Assembly (NCBI RefSeq): GCF_016595505.1
Contig: NZ_JAENIL010000008.1
Coordinates: forward strand, 101,778 to 165,777
Length of the DNA: 64,000 nt
Origin: Pelagicoccus mobilis
GTDB taxonomy: Bacteria > Verrucomicrobiota > Verrucomicrobiia > Opitutales > Opitutaceae
Direction of reading: 5' to 3'
The translations under genes and the position numbers were made by a program. Position 1 is the stretch's first letter. Every line of letters starts with the position of its first letter. This document shows, one piece after another, positions 25,388-35,305 of the stretch. The notes beneath the pieces were generated by a model. It was given only the letters and a program-made list of their open reading frames with translations. It did not search any database and was not told where the DNA came from.

Positions 25388-26323
25388 ATGAATAGCAGTC
25401 CTGTGCAATATCCTTCTTTCGGGTTTCATCGTCTCGCGAAGAGCCCCTTTTTCCGAATTTTGCTGGTTGCGTCGGCTTTGGCAGGGCTTCTGGGATGTGG
25501 TCAAAAGGAGGAAAGTCAAGAAGATGAAAATGAGGAAGGGCACGCTCTTCTAGGAGTGGTTCAGGCCGTAAACCCCGAGACTCTTGAAATGACGGTGGCC
25601 CACGAGGAGATCCCCGATTTCATGCCTCCGATGACGATGGTCTTCCGGGTAGGACTGGGAGACGTGAAGGTTTTTAAGAAAGGCGACCAGATTCGAGCTC
25701 GTATGGTACGTGACGAGGATGGCGGATTTAGGTTGATCAAGATCTGGAAGATCGACGACGAGTCGGCCGAGGTGATGCGCCGGGTGAATAAACGCCTGGC
25801 CAAGCAGGTAGACGATCTCGGGAGCGGCTACTATCTCGCGGAAGGCGATGCGTTTCCGGAGTTCGCTCTGCTCGACCAGTATGGAGAAACCGTCACGCCG
25901 ACCCGCTACAAGGGGAAGCCGTTTGTGCTGAACTTCATCTTTACTCGCTGTACCGATGGGGAGATGTGTCCGCTTTCCACCTCAAAAATGGCCCGTTTGC
26001 AGAAGATGGCAGCCGAAGAGGGCTTGCAGGATTTGGAGTTTGTCTCGGTGACTCTCGACCCGAAGTACGATACGCCTGGTGTTTTGCGTGCTTATGCGGA
26101 TGGCTACGGGATCGACGGTTCGAATTTTCGTTTCGTGACCGGAGAAAAGGAAATGGTGCGTCGCTTGATCAAGAGCATGGCGGTGACTCACATCGAAGAT
26201 GAGGACGACATCATCCACTCGCTCGCGACGGTCCTAGTGGGCAGGGATCGTGAGATCGTGAAGCGCTCCACGAAAAAAGCGTGGGATCCAGAAGCGTTTT
26301 TGGAAGCGGCGAGGGTGCTTTAG
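25388..26323 (+). CDS. CusF-like/Sco fusion lipoprotein (copper delivery to oxidase)
   Basis: A 311-aa exported lipoprotein; the lipobox LLGC ends at Cys37. Residues about 53-120 form a CusF-type copper-binding domain (VQAVNPETLEMTVAHEEIPDFMPPMTM; Met-rich site). Residues about 150-311 are a Sco1/SenC thioredoxin fold that inserts copper in the CuA site. The metal cysteines are spaced CTDGEMC (Cys188, Cys194; CX5C) instead of the usual CX3C, and the distal His277 is present. It is divergent from the heme A operon with a 33-base gap, so both halves of oxidase maturation are likely co-regulated. Confidence 0.85.
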   Translation: MNSSPVQYPSFGFHRLAKSPFFRILLVASALAGLLGCGQKEESQEDENEEGHALLGVVQAVNPETLEMTVAHEEIPDFMPPMTMVFRVGLGDVKVFKKGDQIRARMVRDEDGGFRLIKIWKIDDESAEVMRRVNKRLAKQVDDLGSGYYLAEGDAFPEFALLDQYGETVTPTRYKGKPFVLNFIFTRCTDGEMCPLSTSKMARLQKMAAEEGLQDLEFVSVTLDPKYDTPGVLRAYADGYGIDGSNFRFVTGEKEMVRRLIKSMAVTHIEDEDDIIHSLATVLVGRDREIVKRSTKKAWDPEAFLEAARVL

Positions 26324-27132
26324 TCCCAGACGATCCCCTCGCATTTGATCGGGGACTCGCCGGAGAGGTCTAATCCGAAATGGCTTGAAAGAGTTTCGGC
26401 TAGATGCTCGGGCGATTGGACTAGCTGCGTTTTGAGCAGACCGTTTTGAGATCGAATGGTCAGTTCGCGATTGAGAAGAACGGTGCGGGTGCCGTTTTCG
26501 ACCTTGCAGACGATTAGTCGCTTCTTGAAAGCTGAGGTCGGGTGGGTGCTGGTAAACCAATTGGCGATTTCGTAGTCGATCGATGAGGCAGGGGCTTCGT
26601 TGATATGGTAGACCTCTTGCCAGCATTCTTTGAGATAGATCTGGTGTTTGAAAACGCCGGCTTGTCGTACGATTCGGCGCGGTTCGTAGGCGTCATGCTG
26701 AGTTTGGTCGTTGTGAAGGAGAATCGGCTCGATTAGACCGATTCCGCCGAATCCGACGTCGGCGAGATAGGATTCGCCGCCGATCTGCACTTCTAGGACT
26801 TTGTGAGTTTGCCCGGTTTGGGTCTCTTCAGGCGTTTGCCATCGCACTCGACTGATTCTTGGCGTGACCTTGAACCCGATCGTTCGAAGAACCGCTGCGA
26901 AGAGCCCGTTTTGCTCGTAGCAATAGCCACCTCTTCGGTTGTGAACCAATTTTTGTTGGATGGAGTTGAGATCGAGCTTGATCTCTCGTTCGAACAGCAC
27001 GTCTAGGTTTTCGAAGGGAATCGCCGCTAAGTGCAGCTGGTGAAGTTCGGTCAAAGTTTCCAAATCCGTTGAGGGAGTCCCGGTGAATTGGATACGTTGG
27101 AAATAGGCGTCTAGGTCGATGGTTTCAGACAT
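26320..27132 (-). CDS. Arylamine N-acetyltransferase
   Basis: A 270-aa NAT-family enzyme that transfers acetyl from acetyl-CoA to aromatic amines or hydrazines. The catalytic triad is in place: Cys71 in RRGGYCYEQN, His110 in THKVLE, Asp125 in YLADVGFGG. The C-terminal region (SAFKKRLIVCKV) is typical. It overlaps the sco stop by 4 bases from the opposite strand. The start at 27132 leaves only 33 bases to the end of the efflux operon, with which it may be co-transcribed, consistent with a detoxification role. Confidence 0.9.
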   Translation of the reverse strand: MSETIDLDAYFQRIQFTGTPSTDLETLTELHQLHLAAIPFENLDVLFEREIKLDLNSIQQKLVHNRRGGYCYEQNGLFAAVLRTIGFKVTPRISRVRWQTPEETQTGQTHKVLEVQIGGESYLADVGFGGIGLIEPILLHNDQTQHDAYEPRRIVRQAGVFKHQIYLKECWQEVYHINEAPASSIDYEIANWFTSTHPTSAFKKRLIVCKVENGTRTVLLNRELTIRSQNGLLKTQLVQSPEHLAETLSSHFGLDLSGESPIKCEGIVWD

Positions 27133-27165
27133 TTGCTGGAAATGCTCGTTGCAGCGCGGAGCTGC

Positions 27166-28413
27166 TTACTCGTGGCGGAGTGATTCTACTGGATGTAGGT
27201 TCGCTGCGCGGAGGGCGGGCAGGAAGCCGAATCCGATGCCGATTAACGAGCAGACGCCCACCGCGACTGCGATCCAAAACCAGGGGAGGATTACGGTGGC
27301 GTTGAACTGGACGGCGATGATGTTGCCGACGACGATACCCAGGGCGATGCCGATTGCGGCTCCGACCTCTGAGAGGAAGATTGCCTCGAGGAGGAATTGA
27401 GCGAGGATGCTCTTTTTTCGCGCTCCGAGAGATTTTCGCACGCCGATCTCGCGAGTGCGTTCGGTCACGGATACGAGCATGATATTCATTATCCCGATAC
27501 CCGCGCAGACGAGAGCGATTCCGCTGATGAGGAGTCCACCGGTTCCTACGATAACCGCGATTTCGGCAAAGGCAGCTCGAAGGGCCGCGTTGGAGGTGAT
27601 TTCGAAATTGTTCTCCTCTTCTGGTTGGAGTTCGCGAGCGAAGCGCATGTTGCCAATTACGATGTCCTCGACTTCGTCGATTTGGTCGACCGAATCGGCT
27701 TGAATCGCGATCTCCATGCTTCGTCGGCTATGCCAATTATTCTGCACGAATTTGGTATGGGGAATGAGGGCGATGCCGTCCATGGAGTTGCCGAAGATCT
27801 CGCCTCGTTCGGCGAGAACACCGACGACGATGTATTTTTCGCCGTCCATGTTGATCTGCTTGTCGATGGGGTCTTCGTTGATGAAGAGTTCATCCAAGAT
27901 CTCTCGACCAATGACGACGACGGGGCGATTAAACTCGATGTCAGCTGGGGTGATGTTGCGTCCGAAATCAAGTTCGTACTTATTGGTGATGAGGAAATTC
28001 TCGTTTGTGCCAATAATTCGGATACGCGGCTGGGTCTTTAGATCCCGGTAGGTCGCCCGTTCGTTTCCGTCGCTCGCGGACAGGGTTGTGGGAATGCCGA
28101 TCGCATCCATTTCCTGTTTAAAGATATCGGCTTGGCGGGGAGAAATTGGTTCGCGACCACGGTGTCTGCGGCGTGATCCGTGTCCGATTTGTATAGCTGG
28201 ATCCTTCGTTACCTGAAGCACGTTTGCCCCAAACACGTTGAGGCTGGTGTCGATACTGTGTCGGATGGCGGAGAGGGCGGTCATCACGCCTACGACGGAG
28301 AATACGCCGATGGATACACCAAGGATGGTAAGAGACGAGCGAAGGAAGTTCGCTCCAAGAGAAGCGAAGGCTTGCTCGATCAAGTCGCTGAGACGCATCT
28401 TTCGCTTACTCAT
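27166..28413 (-). CDS. ABC transporter permease, MacB/FtsX type (second permease)
   Basis: A 415-aa permease with an N-terminal transmembrane helix (about 20-45), a periplasmic MacB_PCD domain (about 45-260), and three C-terminal helices with the FtsX signature (ISGIALVCAGIGIMNIMLVSVTERTREIGVRKSLGARKKSI). It has no ATPase domain; that is a separate gene here. It overlaps the end of the other permease by 8 bases. The two are diverged, so the transporter may be a heterodimer. Confidence 0.88.
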   Translation of the reverse strand: MSKRKMRLSDLIEQAFASLGANFLRSSLTILGVSIGVFSVVGVMTALSAIRHSIDTSLNVFGANVLQVTKDPAIQIGHGSRRRHRGREPISPRQADIFKQEMDAIGIPTTLSASDGNERATYRDLKTQPRIRIIGTNENFLITNKYELDFGRNITPADIEFNRPVVVIGREILDELFINEDPIDKQINMDGEKYIVVGVLAERGEIFGNSMDGIALIPHTKFVQNNWHSRRSMEIAIQADSVDQIDEVEDIVIGNMRFARELQPEEENNFEITSNAALRAAFAEIAVIVGTGGLLISGIALVCAGIGIMNIMLVSVTERTREIGVRKSLGARKKSILAQFLLEAIFLSEVGAAIGIALGIVVGNIIAVQFNATVILPWFWIAVAVGVCSLIGIGFGFLPALRAANLHPVESLRHE

Positions 28414-29692
28414 GACGCAAGGCGTTTGCGGGTTCTAGACGAGAAGCCATCCAAGCGGGGATGAATCCGGATAGGATCCCAGTCGTGACGGATAGGGAAA
28501 CGGCGAGGATCATTAAGTTGAAGGAGAGGCTCGCGGGGAAATTGGGCGCGTAGTGGTCGAGAATGGTCTTTGATCCAAAGGCTAGTAGGAGCCCCACCAG
28601 CCCGCCGAGCAGGCAGATCGACACAGCTTCCATGAGAAACTGGGTGAGTATGGAGCTTCGCCTCGCTCCGATCGCTCGGCGTGTACCGATTTCTTTAGTA
28701 CGTTCCTTTACGCTCACAAAGGTGATGTTCATGATACCGATGGCGCCCACGAAGAGCGCGAGTCCGGTAATGATAAAGCCGGCGACTGCGATTCCCGCCT
28801 TTACGGGGCCGATGGTGTCTTCCACTGCGTCGGATGCGTTGACATCGAAATCGTTTTCTTCGCCAGCTTCAAGTCCGCGTACGCGACGCATGGCTCCGAT
28901 TATCTCATCGCGCGCTTCTTCTCGATCAATCTCAGGTTGTTTGACGACACGAATGGAAGTGCCGTTCCAGTAGCGGTGGCCGATGAAGAACTTCCGAGCG
29001 GTGGGGAGCGGAACGATGGCTTGGTTGTCGAAACTTTGCAGGCCGAGAAAACTCCCTTGGCTTTCAAGGACGCCTATCACGGTGAATTTGATGCGGGAGA
29101 TTTTGACGCGTCGGCCAAGAATTTGATCTATTTCTTCGTCGGGAAAGAGGGCTTCCATGACGCCGGATCCTAAGATGACAACGTTTTGCCCGCTTGAGGC
29201 TTCGGTTTGAGTGAAGAAGCGGCCTTCTGCAATGTCTGCGGTGCTGATGTAGCTAAAGTCGGATGTGGTCGCAGTAAACTGGATACCGTTTGCGGTTTGA
29301 TCCTCGTACGACATGTTGCGTCGAAATCCGATGGTGGGTACCGCGATTACGAGTCCGGTGTTTGGCGTTTGGGATATGATCTCGTTTATTTCGTCGGCAT
29401 AGTAGGATTCCATGTTCTGGCGCCTGATGTATTTACGCCAGTCATCGCCGACATTTCTCCAGGGGAATTTTTCGATGTAGAAATGATCGTCGCCTAGCAT
29501 GGCTAGGCTGTTGCGGAATCCTGTATCCAATCCGTTCATACCTACGCCGATCAGGATGACCGCCCAGACTCCGATGATAACGCCTAGGGCGGTTAGGAGC
29601 GAGCGCACTTTGTGCTCACGCAACTGCTCGCCTGCGATTCGAGCGCTTTCCTCGAAATCGTTTAGGGTGCGTCTGATGCGTGAGCGTTTCAT
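28406..29692 (-). CDS. ABC transporter permease, MacB/FtsX type (first permease)
   Basis: A 428-aa permease with the same plan as its neighbour: an N-terminal helix, a MacB periplasmic core, and an FtsX domain (GLALFVGAIGIMNITFVSVKERTKEIGTRRAIGARRSS). It sits downstream of the ATPase gene (28 bases) and upstream of the second permease (8-base overlap). Together they form the inner-membrane part of a MacAB-like tripartite pump. Confidence 0.88.
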   Translation of the reverse strand: MKRSRIRRTLNDFEESARIAGEQLREHKVRSLLTALGVIIGVWAVILIGVGMNGLDTGFRNSLAMLGDDHFYIEKFPWRNVGDDWRKYIRRQNMESYYADEINEIISQTPNTGLVIAVPTIGFRRNMSYEDQTANGIQFTATTSDFSYISTADIAEGRFFTQTEASSGQNVVILGSGVMEALFPDEEIDQILGRRVKISRIKFTVIGVLESQGSFLGLQSFDNQAIVPLPTARKFFIGHRYWNGTSIRVVKQPEIDREEARDEIIGAMRRVRGLEAGEENDFDVNASDAVEDTIGPVKAGIAVAGFIITGLALFVGAIGIMNITFVSVKERTKEIGTRRAIGARRSSILTQFLMEAVSICLLGGLVGLLLAFGSKTILDHYAPNFPASLSFNLMILAVSLSVTTGILSGFIPAWMASRLEPANALRHE

Positions 29693-29720
29693 TGATGTGG
29701 GGGCTTCGTGGCGATAGCCG

Positions 29721-30413
29721 TTACCTCTTTACGGGTGTGTCGCTTTCGATGAGTCCGTCGCGGAGGCGGACGAGGCGGCGCGCGTGTTGAGCGATGTACT
29801 CTTCGTGAGTAACGAGGATGATGGTGTTTCCTTTTTCGTAGAGGCCCTCGAAGAGCTGCATGATTTCCTCTCCGGTTTTTGAATCAAGGTTTCCTGTTGG
29901 TTCGTCGGCGAGAATGATGGAGGGCTCGGTTACAAGCGCTCGGGCGATGGCGACGCGTTGGCGTTGTCCACCCGAAAGCTCGTTTGGCCGGTGTTCGATG
30001 CGGTCGCCAAGGCCGACTTGTTCAAGGGCGTGTTGAGCGCGTTCGGCTCGTTCCTTTTTCGCGAGGCCTGCGTAGACGAGGGGGAGCTCGACATTGCGAA
30101 GAATGGTGGCGCGCGGTAGGAGATTGAAACTTTGGAATACGAACCCGATGCGGCGATTGCGGATGTCGGCGAGCGAGTCGTCGTCCATTTTGGCGACATC
30201 TTCTCCTCCGAAATAGTATTGTCCCTCGGATGGTGTATCCAAGCAGCCAAGCATGTTCATGAGGGTGGACTTGCCGCTGCCAGAGGGGCCCATGATTGCC
30301 ACGTAGTCGTTTTCGTAGATCCGTAGATCCACACCGTCGAGTGCGTGGACTTTGGCTCGGCCGAGATCGTAGATCTTTTTAACGCCGGTGATCTGGATGA
30401 TGCTTTCGCTCAC
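29721..30413 (-). CDS. ABC transporter ATP-binding protein, MacB/LolD-like
   Basis: A 230-aa ATPase with Walker [10 protein letters not shown] (about 40-48), Q-loop [16 protein letters not shown], signature [15 protein letters not shown], Walker [13 protein letters not shown] and the H-loop LVTHE. It belongs to the MacB/LolD subfamily that powers FtsX-type permeases. The start is GTG at 30413, overlapping the adaptor stop (GTGA), so translation is coupled. Confidence 0.93.
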   Translation of the reverse strand: MSESIIQITGVKKIYDLGRAKVHALDGVDLRIYENDYVAIMGPSGSGKSTLMNMLGCLDTPSEGQYYFGGEDVAKMDDDSLADIRNRRIGFVFQSFNLLPRATILRNVELPLVYAGLAKKERAERAQHALEQVGLGDRIEHRPNELSGGQRQRVAIARALVTEPSIILADEPTGNLDSKTGEEIMQLFEGLYEKGNTIILVTHEEYIAQHARRLVRLRDGLIESDTPVKR

Positions 30414-31690
30414 TTGGCGTCTTTTTTGCCTTTCTTCTTTTCGGCGATCTTCACGGCTTTCTCGTGTTCGAGCTCGCGGGTTAGGACGCGGTAGCCGCCG
30501 GTTACGATCTGTTGGTCGACTTCGACTCCGGATTTGATTTCGATGAAACGGTTGTCCGCAAGCCCGGTTTCCACGCGAGCAAGGGTGACTTGGTCGCTGT
30601 CGAAGACGAAGACAACGCGTTCGAGACTGTCCCGCTTTTTGTTGGATTTCTCGGGGGCTTTTTTGTTGTCGCCATCTTCGGGTTTCGATTCGTCCGATTT
30701 TTCGCCGAGCTGCTTTTTTACCTCATCCTTGGAGCGCACGGTGACGGATTGTAGTGGCACTTTGATGACGTCGCTCACTGTTTGGGTTTCGATGTCGGCG
30801 GTAGCTGTCATTCCAGGGCGGATACGGTCGTTCGGATCGGTCAGGCGAACTTTAACTTCGAAGGTTGTGAGCTGGTCGCTGGCGTTGTTTCCGCCTTTTG
30901 CAGAGTTGGCGATTTCGGATACCTCTCCCTTGAATTCGTCGTCGGGAAGGGCATCGATTTCGATGGTCGCGGGATCGCCGATTTTGACTTGCACGATGTC
31001 GGTCTCGCTGACGTCGACACGGATTTCCATGTGAGAGAGGTCGGCTACACGCATGATCTCTGTTCCGGCGAATTGGCCTGTCCCGACAACGCGATCGCCG
31101 AGTTCGGAGCTGAGGGAGGTGATGGTGCCTCCGATGGGGGAGTAGGTAGTGGCCTTCGCAAGTGAGTCGCGAGCTTCTTTGAGTTGCATCTCCTGTTGTT
31201 CGATACGGGAGAGGGTTGCCTCGTAGGAGGCTTGGCTGATCTCTCGCATGGTCTCGGCCTCGTCGAGTTGCTCTTGGGTTGTGAAGCCTTTTTGGAAGAG
31301 GTTGGTTTGGCGTTTTAAGTCGAGCTCAGCCTGGAGCATGCGTGCTTTGGCTTCGGAGGAGTTCGATTTGCTAGCTCGCAGAGCGGCTTCCTGTTGGAGG
31401 ACTTGGGCTTCGAGCCGGTCGGGATTGACGCGGACCAGCAGGTTTCCTTTTTCCACGGTTTGCCCGTCTTTAACTCCAAGTTCGATGATTTCGCCTGCGA
31501 CTTCTGAGGAAATGCTGACCTCGACTTCGGGGAAGACTTTTCCGGTCGCCGTTACAAGGCTGGTGATATCACCACGCTGAGCTTTTTCGACTGTGACTTC
31601 GGTGATCTGGTCGCCCTTGTTGAATTTTGTGGCGAAGGTGATGCCGGCCCCGATGAGCACGATTGCGGAGATCCAATATCGCTTTTTCAT
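30410..31690 (-). CDS. Periplasmic adaptor (HlyD/MacA family) of an efflux pump
   Basis: A 426-aa membrane-fusion protein: an N-terminal membrane anchor ([20 protein letters not shown]), a biotinyl-lipoyl-like half ([27 protein letters not shown]), a long coiled-coil hairpin (about 80-190, Glu/Lys/Gln-rich), a beta-barrel ([13 protein letters not shown]), and a C-terminal domain. A highly charged, Lys/Glu/Asp-rich insertion (about 320-355, [20 protein letters not shown]) lies between the barrel and the last domain and is not typical of MacA. It is the second gene of the operon, after the TolC-like gene. Confidence 0.9.
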   Translation of the reverse strand: MKKRYWISAIVLIGAGITFATKFNKGDQITEVTVEKAQRGDITSLVTATGKVFPEVEVSISSEVAGEIIELGVKDGQTVEKGNLLVRVNPDRLEAQVLQQEAALRASKSNSSEAKARMLQAELDLKRQTNLFQKGFTTQEQLDEAETMREISQASYEATLSRIEQQEMQLKEARDSLAKATTYSPIGGTITSLSSELGDRVVGTGQFAGTEIMRVADLSHMEIRVDVSETDIVQVKIGDPATIEIDALPDDEFKGEVSEIANSAKGGNNASDQLTTFEVKVRLTDPNDRIRPGMTATADIETQTVSDVIKVPLQSVTVRSKDEVKKQLGEKSDESKPEDGDNKKAPEKSNKKRDSLERVVFVFDSDQVTLARVETGLADNRFIEIKSGVEVDQQIVTGGYRVLTRELEHEKAVKIAEKKKGKKDAK

Positions 31691-31730
31691 GAACTAGTGG
31701 AGTTTTTTAAAGAGTGGATGTAGTGGGAAA

Positions 31731-33248
31731 TCAGTTACGGTCTGGGCTCGAGGGGGAATTCCATTCGATACTGTGCCTTTCCAGGGTGGAGCCTTCGACT
31801 CGGGCGAGAGCAACTTCGGCCTGGATGGTCGCGAGTTGGGCGTCGAGCAAGCTGAGCTTTGCTTGGTCGAGGTCTCGCTGGGCTTCGAGAAGGATGCGAA
31901 AGGTGGAGAGCCCTTCCTCGTACTTGCTTTGCTCTTGTTCGAAGGTCGCTTCTTGTAGTGCGACGACGAGCTTGGCGGCGGAGAGCTGTTGGCGTGAGGT
32001 GTCGAGTTCTCGCCATGCGGAGCGGACGGTCCGGAGGAGGTCTTGTTTGATTTCGGCCAGGCGAAGTTCTGCTTGGTCGATGCGGTGCAGGGTTTGGCGA
32101 AGTTGGGATTTGGCTCCCCGTTGGCCCCAGGGGAGGTTGAAGACGAGACGGATGCCCCAATCGTCGCCCCTTCGGTCGAAGGCTTCCTCGAAGGAGTCTT
32201 TTGCGCTTTCGGGAGAAAGACCGATGTAGGAGCTGGAGAGCGAGAGGTCTACTTGGGGGCGTTTCGCGTTTTTCGCGAGGATGCGCGACTGCTCGAGTTG
32301 CTCGAGGATTTCCTCTTGGATGTCGCTGTCGAAGTTGTTGTCGAGGGCGTTTTGTAGGACGATCTGAAAGTTGTCTAGGGTCGCCTCATTATTTGGTAAT
32401 TGGGAAACTGATACGTTGGTGGCGAGATCGACGGAGTCGTCTAATTCGCCGGTTAAGGAAAGGAGAGCGTCGGTGGCTTCGAGGATGGATTGCTCGGAGC
32501 GAATGATTTGTTCTTTGCGTTGGGCGAGGTTGGCTTCGGCTTGGAGTGTGTCGATTTTGGTTGAGAGTCCGAGGCGTTCCCGTTCGCGAGACTCTTCGAG
32601 GAGTTTCTCTGAAAGTTCGAGGTTAGACTGGTGGAGATCGCGGCGTTGGTAGGAATCGGAGAGGCGCCAGTAGCTGGATTCGATGTTTTGCAGAAGATCG
32701 TAGACGGCGTTGCGTGTTTCGAGGTCGGCAACGCGGGCTTGCGACTTGGCCCGACGGACCGGGGCCAGGTTTACGTCTCGCCCGAAGTCGCGCAAGAGCG
32801 GTTGGGTGAATTCGAGGGAGAGCGAGGCGCGCTCGCTGAGTTCGCCCCCGACGAGTTGTCCGAGTTCGGGATTGAAGCTGGAGCCGTCATTGCGAGATTG
32901 GTTGGCGCTAGCGGTGAGTTGTCCGCCGGAGGATACTCGTTTGCTCACTCCGAGGGCGTAGGAGCGCGAGTCCGAGGTGGTTTGGTTGGTGCGTCCTTCC
33001 GAGTTTTCCCACTCGAGATCGCTTTGACTGAGGTTGGCGCGGGAAAAGACGGTTGGATCGAATTGGGACTCCTGGCTTGTGACCGCTTCTTGGGCGATCT
33101 CCGGCTCTAGGCTTTGGATTCGGAGGCCGAGGTTGTTTGCCAGCGCTCGGTCGATGGCGGCACGTAGCGTCAGCTCTTCTGCGAAGGAGTTGTGTGCGAG
33201 GAAGGGGCAGGCGAAAGCCAGCGCAGTGGCGAGGGGGAAGAATTTCAC
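31731..33248 (-). CDS. TolC-family outer-membrane efflux channel
   Basis: A 505-aa protein with a signal peptide (ending NSFAEE, about 24), then two TolC repeats of long alpha-helices rich in Glu/Gln/Leu (LEQSRILAKNAKRPQVDLSLSSSYIG; AELRLAEIKQDLLRTVRSAWREL). The internal gene duplication is typical. It is the first gene of the operon; the adaptor begins 40 bases later. A GTTAC-TAGT-GTAAC palindrome lies about 165 bases upstream. Confidence 0.9.
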   Translation of the reverse strand: MKFFPLATALAFACPFLAHNSFAEELTLRAAIDRALANNLGLRIQSLEPEIAQEAVTSQESQFDPTVFSRANLSQSDLEWENSEGRTNQTTSDSRSYALGVSKRVSSGGQLTASANQSRNDGSSFNPELGQLVGGELSERASLSLEFTQPLLRDFGRDVNLAPVRRAKSQARVADLETRNAVYDLLQNIESSYWRLSDSYQRRDLHQSNLELSEKLLEESRERERLGLSTKIDTLQAEANLAQRKEQIIRSEQSILEATDALLSLTGELDDSVDLATNVSVSQLPNNEATLDNFQIVLQNALDNNFDSDIQEEILEQLEQSRILAKNAKRPQVDLSLSSSYIGLSPESAKDSFEEAFDRRGDDWGIRLVFNLPWGQRGAKSQLRQTLHRIDQAELRLAEIKQDLLRTVRSAWRELDTSRQQLSAAKLVVALQEATFEQEQSKYEEGLSTFRILLEAQRDLDQAKLSLLDAQLATIQAEVALARVEGSTLERHSIEWNSPSSPDRN

Positions 33249-33402
33249 AAGAGACGGAAGGGTAGAGTGTTTTGTGACTCTTTGGGAGAGACGACTCTTA
33301 TCACTACACCAGTATTTCTAATTGGTTTCGTGAAATTTGTCGTCTTTTCCTAATAGAGGCAGACTACTATCCAGTCGTCACTGCAAGCGGAAACGGTTCG
33401 AA

Positions 33403-33425
33403 GGTTTTGCGTTACTAGTGTAACC
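33403..33425 (-). promoter_or_regulatory. Possible operator upstream of the efflux operon
   Basis: The inverted repeat GTTAC (33411-33415) / GTAAC (33420-33424) with a TAGT centre, flanked by GGTT and CC. It lies in the 214-base gap before the tolC-like gene and after the sugar symporter stop. No regulator gene is adjacent. This is a weak candidate only. Confidence 0.25.
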
Positions 33426-33462
33426 TCAATTCAGAGCGAATTTTCAAAGGGCGCCGTTTGGC

Positions 33463-34941
33463 CTAGCTCGTTTGGGCTCTGCGGTCTTTAAGCTCCCGGT
33501 TCATCTGATCGTTTAGCTTGTTTCCGATGGGGTAGAGAAGAAGGAATCCAACTGCTACCGCGAATGGGAGGGCTGAGTAGAGCGTGGCGGTGACCTTGAT
33601 TGCGAACTGGCTATCGAGCGTGTCAGCCGCCCCCGAAACGTATCCGTGCCACTCCATTACCTTTGCCCCAAATGCGGCTCCGAGGGCGAGGCCTGCCTTT
33701 AGGGCGAATACGATGCCCGCGAAAACGAAGCCTGTCGCCCTGCGGCCGGTTTTCCATTCGGAGAAGTCGGCGGTGTCCGCGATCATGACCCATAGTACGG
33801 GAACGGTGGGACCGTAGGTGGCTGGCCAGAGCATGGAGAGGAAGAAGAGAAGGCCGACCTGGTCCGGGTTTACGAGGAAGATCGAAGCGGTTACGAGGGT
33901 GGTGCCGCTCAGGCAAACGATGAACATCGGCTTTTTGCCGAAGGTGTGCACGATTTTCTTGGAGAAAGCGATGCCGATGAGGGTTATGACATTGCCGCAC
34001 ATGCCGAAGACGCCGATAGCGACTGCGGTGCCGTTGGAGTGGTCTGGCTTTACGAGGAGGCCAATGGTATCCAGTATTCTCTTACCCAAGCCGAGCTCTC
34101 CGTCGCTCGGCGCGACAAACCCCATCTTGCTGATGAACTCCACAAGTTTGGTTTCCTCCATGTAGAAGCTCATGAAGTAGTACATCGGACCGCCGCGGAA
34201 GGCGAGGGTGATGAAGATGAAGAGGGTTACGAAGAAGAGGATGATCCAAGGGCGGTTGCGCTTGAGGTTTTTGATGTCGTCCTTGATGGGGACCGATTTC
34301 GTTTGGGGAACGCGCTCTCGGGTGGTGAGGAAGGTCCCGATGAAGAATAGGAAGGAAATCGCCGCGAAGATCCCGATGGTGATGGACCAGCCTTTCGCTT
34401 CGTCGCCTCCGCCGAACTTGGCGACCCACGGGATGGTGAAGGATTGAACGACGAAGGCGGCTGACATGGCGGTGAAGAACCGCCATTGCTGGATGCTGGT
34501 TCGCTCTTCCGGATCGCCTGTCATGACGCCAGCGAGGGCGGCATAGGGGACGTTGTTCATAGTGTAGACGGCCATGAGCAGGAGATAGCAAATGACCGCG
34601 TAGGCTGCGAGACCAGTCGGGCCGAGGTCAGGTTTGGTAAAAGTCAGCCAGAAAACGCCCGCGAATGGGATGGCTGACCACAGGATCCAAGGGCGGAATT
34701 GCCCCCAGCGAGACTTGGTGCGGTCTGCGATCATGCCCATGGCTGGGTCAGTGATGGCGTCGAAGAGGCGTCCGCCGAGCAATAGCCAGAAGAGCAAGGT
34801 GGGGCCGAGGCCGAAGACCTCGATGAAAAAGGGCTGCTGGTAAGCGAGGAGGACTTGAAAGACGAAGTTCGCGGACCCGTCCGCCAAGCTGTATCCAAAT
34901 TTTTCGCGCTTCGAGAGGGTTACGTTCGATTCAATGCTCAT
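33463..34941 (-). CDS. GPH-family sugar:cation symporter
   Basis: A 492-aa transporter with 12 hydrophobic segments. The GPH features are FGYSLADGSANF at the start, GGRLFDAITDPAMGMIADRTKSRWGQFRPWILW in the first loop, and VPYAALAGVMTGDPEERTSIQQWR. The family imports glycosides, oligosaccharides or uronides with Na+ or H+. It is a lone gene between two unrelated units, so the substrate is unknown. Confidence 0.88.
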   Translation of the reverse strand: MSIESNVTLSKREKFGYSLADGSANFVFQVLLAYQQPFFIEVFGLGPTLLFWLLLGGRLFDAITDPAMGMIADRTKSRWGQFRPWILWSAIPFAGVFWLTFTKPDLGPTGLAAYAVICYLLLMAVYTMNNVPYAALAGVMTGDPEERTSIQQWRFFTAMSAAFVVQSFTIPWVAKFGGGDEAKGWSITIGIFAAISFLFFIGTFLTTRERVPQTKSVPIKDDIKNLKRNRPWIILFFVTLFIFITLAFRGGPMYYFMSFYMEETKLVEFISKMGFVAPSDGELGLGKRILDTIGLLVKPDHSNGTAVAIGVFGMCGNVITLIGIAFSKKIVHTFGKKPMFIVCLSGTTLVTASIFLVNPDQVGLLFFLSMLWPATYGPTVPVLWVMIADTADFSEWKTGRRATGFVFAGIVFALKAGLALGAAFGAKVMEWHGYVSGAADTLDSQFAIKVTATLYSALPFAVAVGFLLLYPIGNKLNDQMNRELKDRRAQTS

Positions 34942-35305
34942 AAGTTCCGGTGTGTGAGGGGGATGCGATTGAAGGTCTTCTTATGCTCGTTGCCAAAGTT
35001 CGTAGGGACTGTTGGCTGTGTGACGAATTCGCTCGGATTTGGGCCAATCTCGGCTGAGTCCTGACAATCTAAGTTTTTTTCTTTAGAATGCGGTTACGGT
35101 GGATCCAGCAAAGAGGAAACTGGTCCCATCCGATGCTTCCTGCAGTCTCTTTATATAACATATTCGCTCGTGGAGAATTAGGCGCGGTCTTTGCTCGTTG
35201 TAAAATGCTCCTCCGGGGGTGGCATTATTTCCGATTTTGCCTTTGTATTGTTGTCCAGAAAGGCCGTAGTAGAGGCTTTCGATTTCAAACCATTTCGAAT
35301 TGAAA
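34942..35305. other. Long divergent intergenic region before glgP
   Basis: 364 bases between the symporter and glycogen phosphorylase. It has an AT-rich block TTTATATAACATATT (35150-35164) that could be a -10 region for glgP, a T7 tract near 35074, and an imperfect GAAAGGCC/GGCTTTC hairpin (35258-35280) just before the glgP start. I see no reading frame or RNA gene. Confidence 0.45.
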
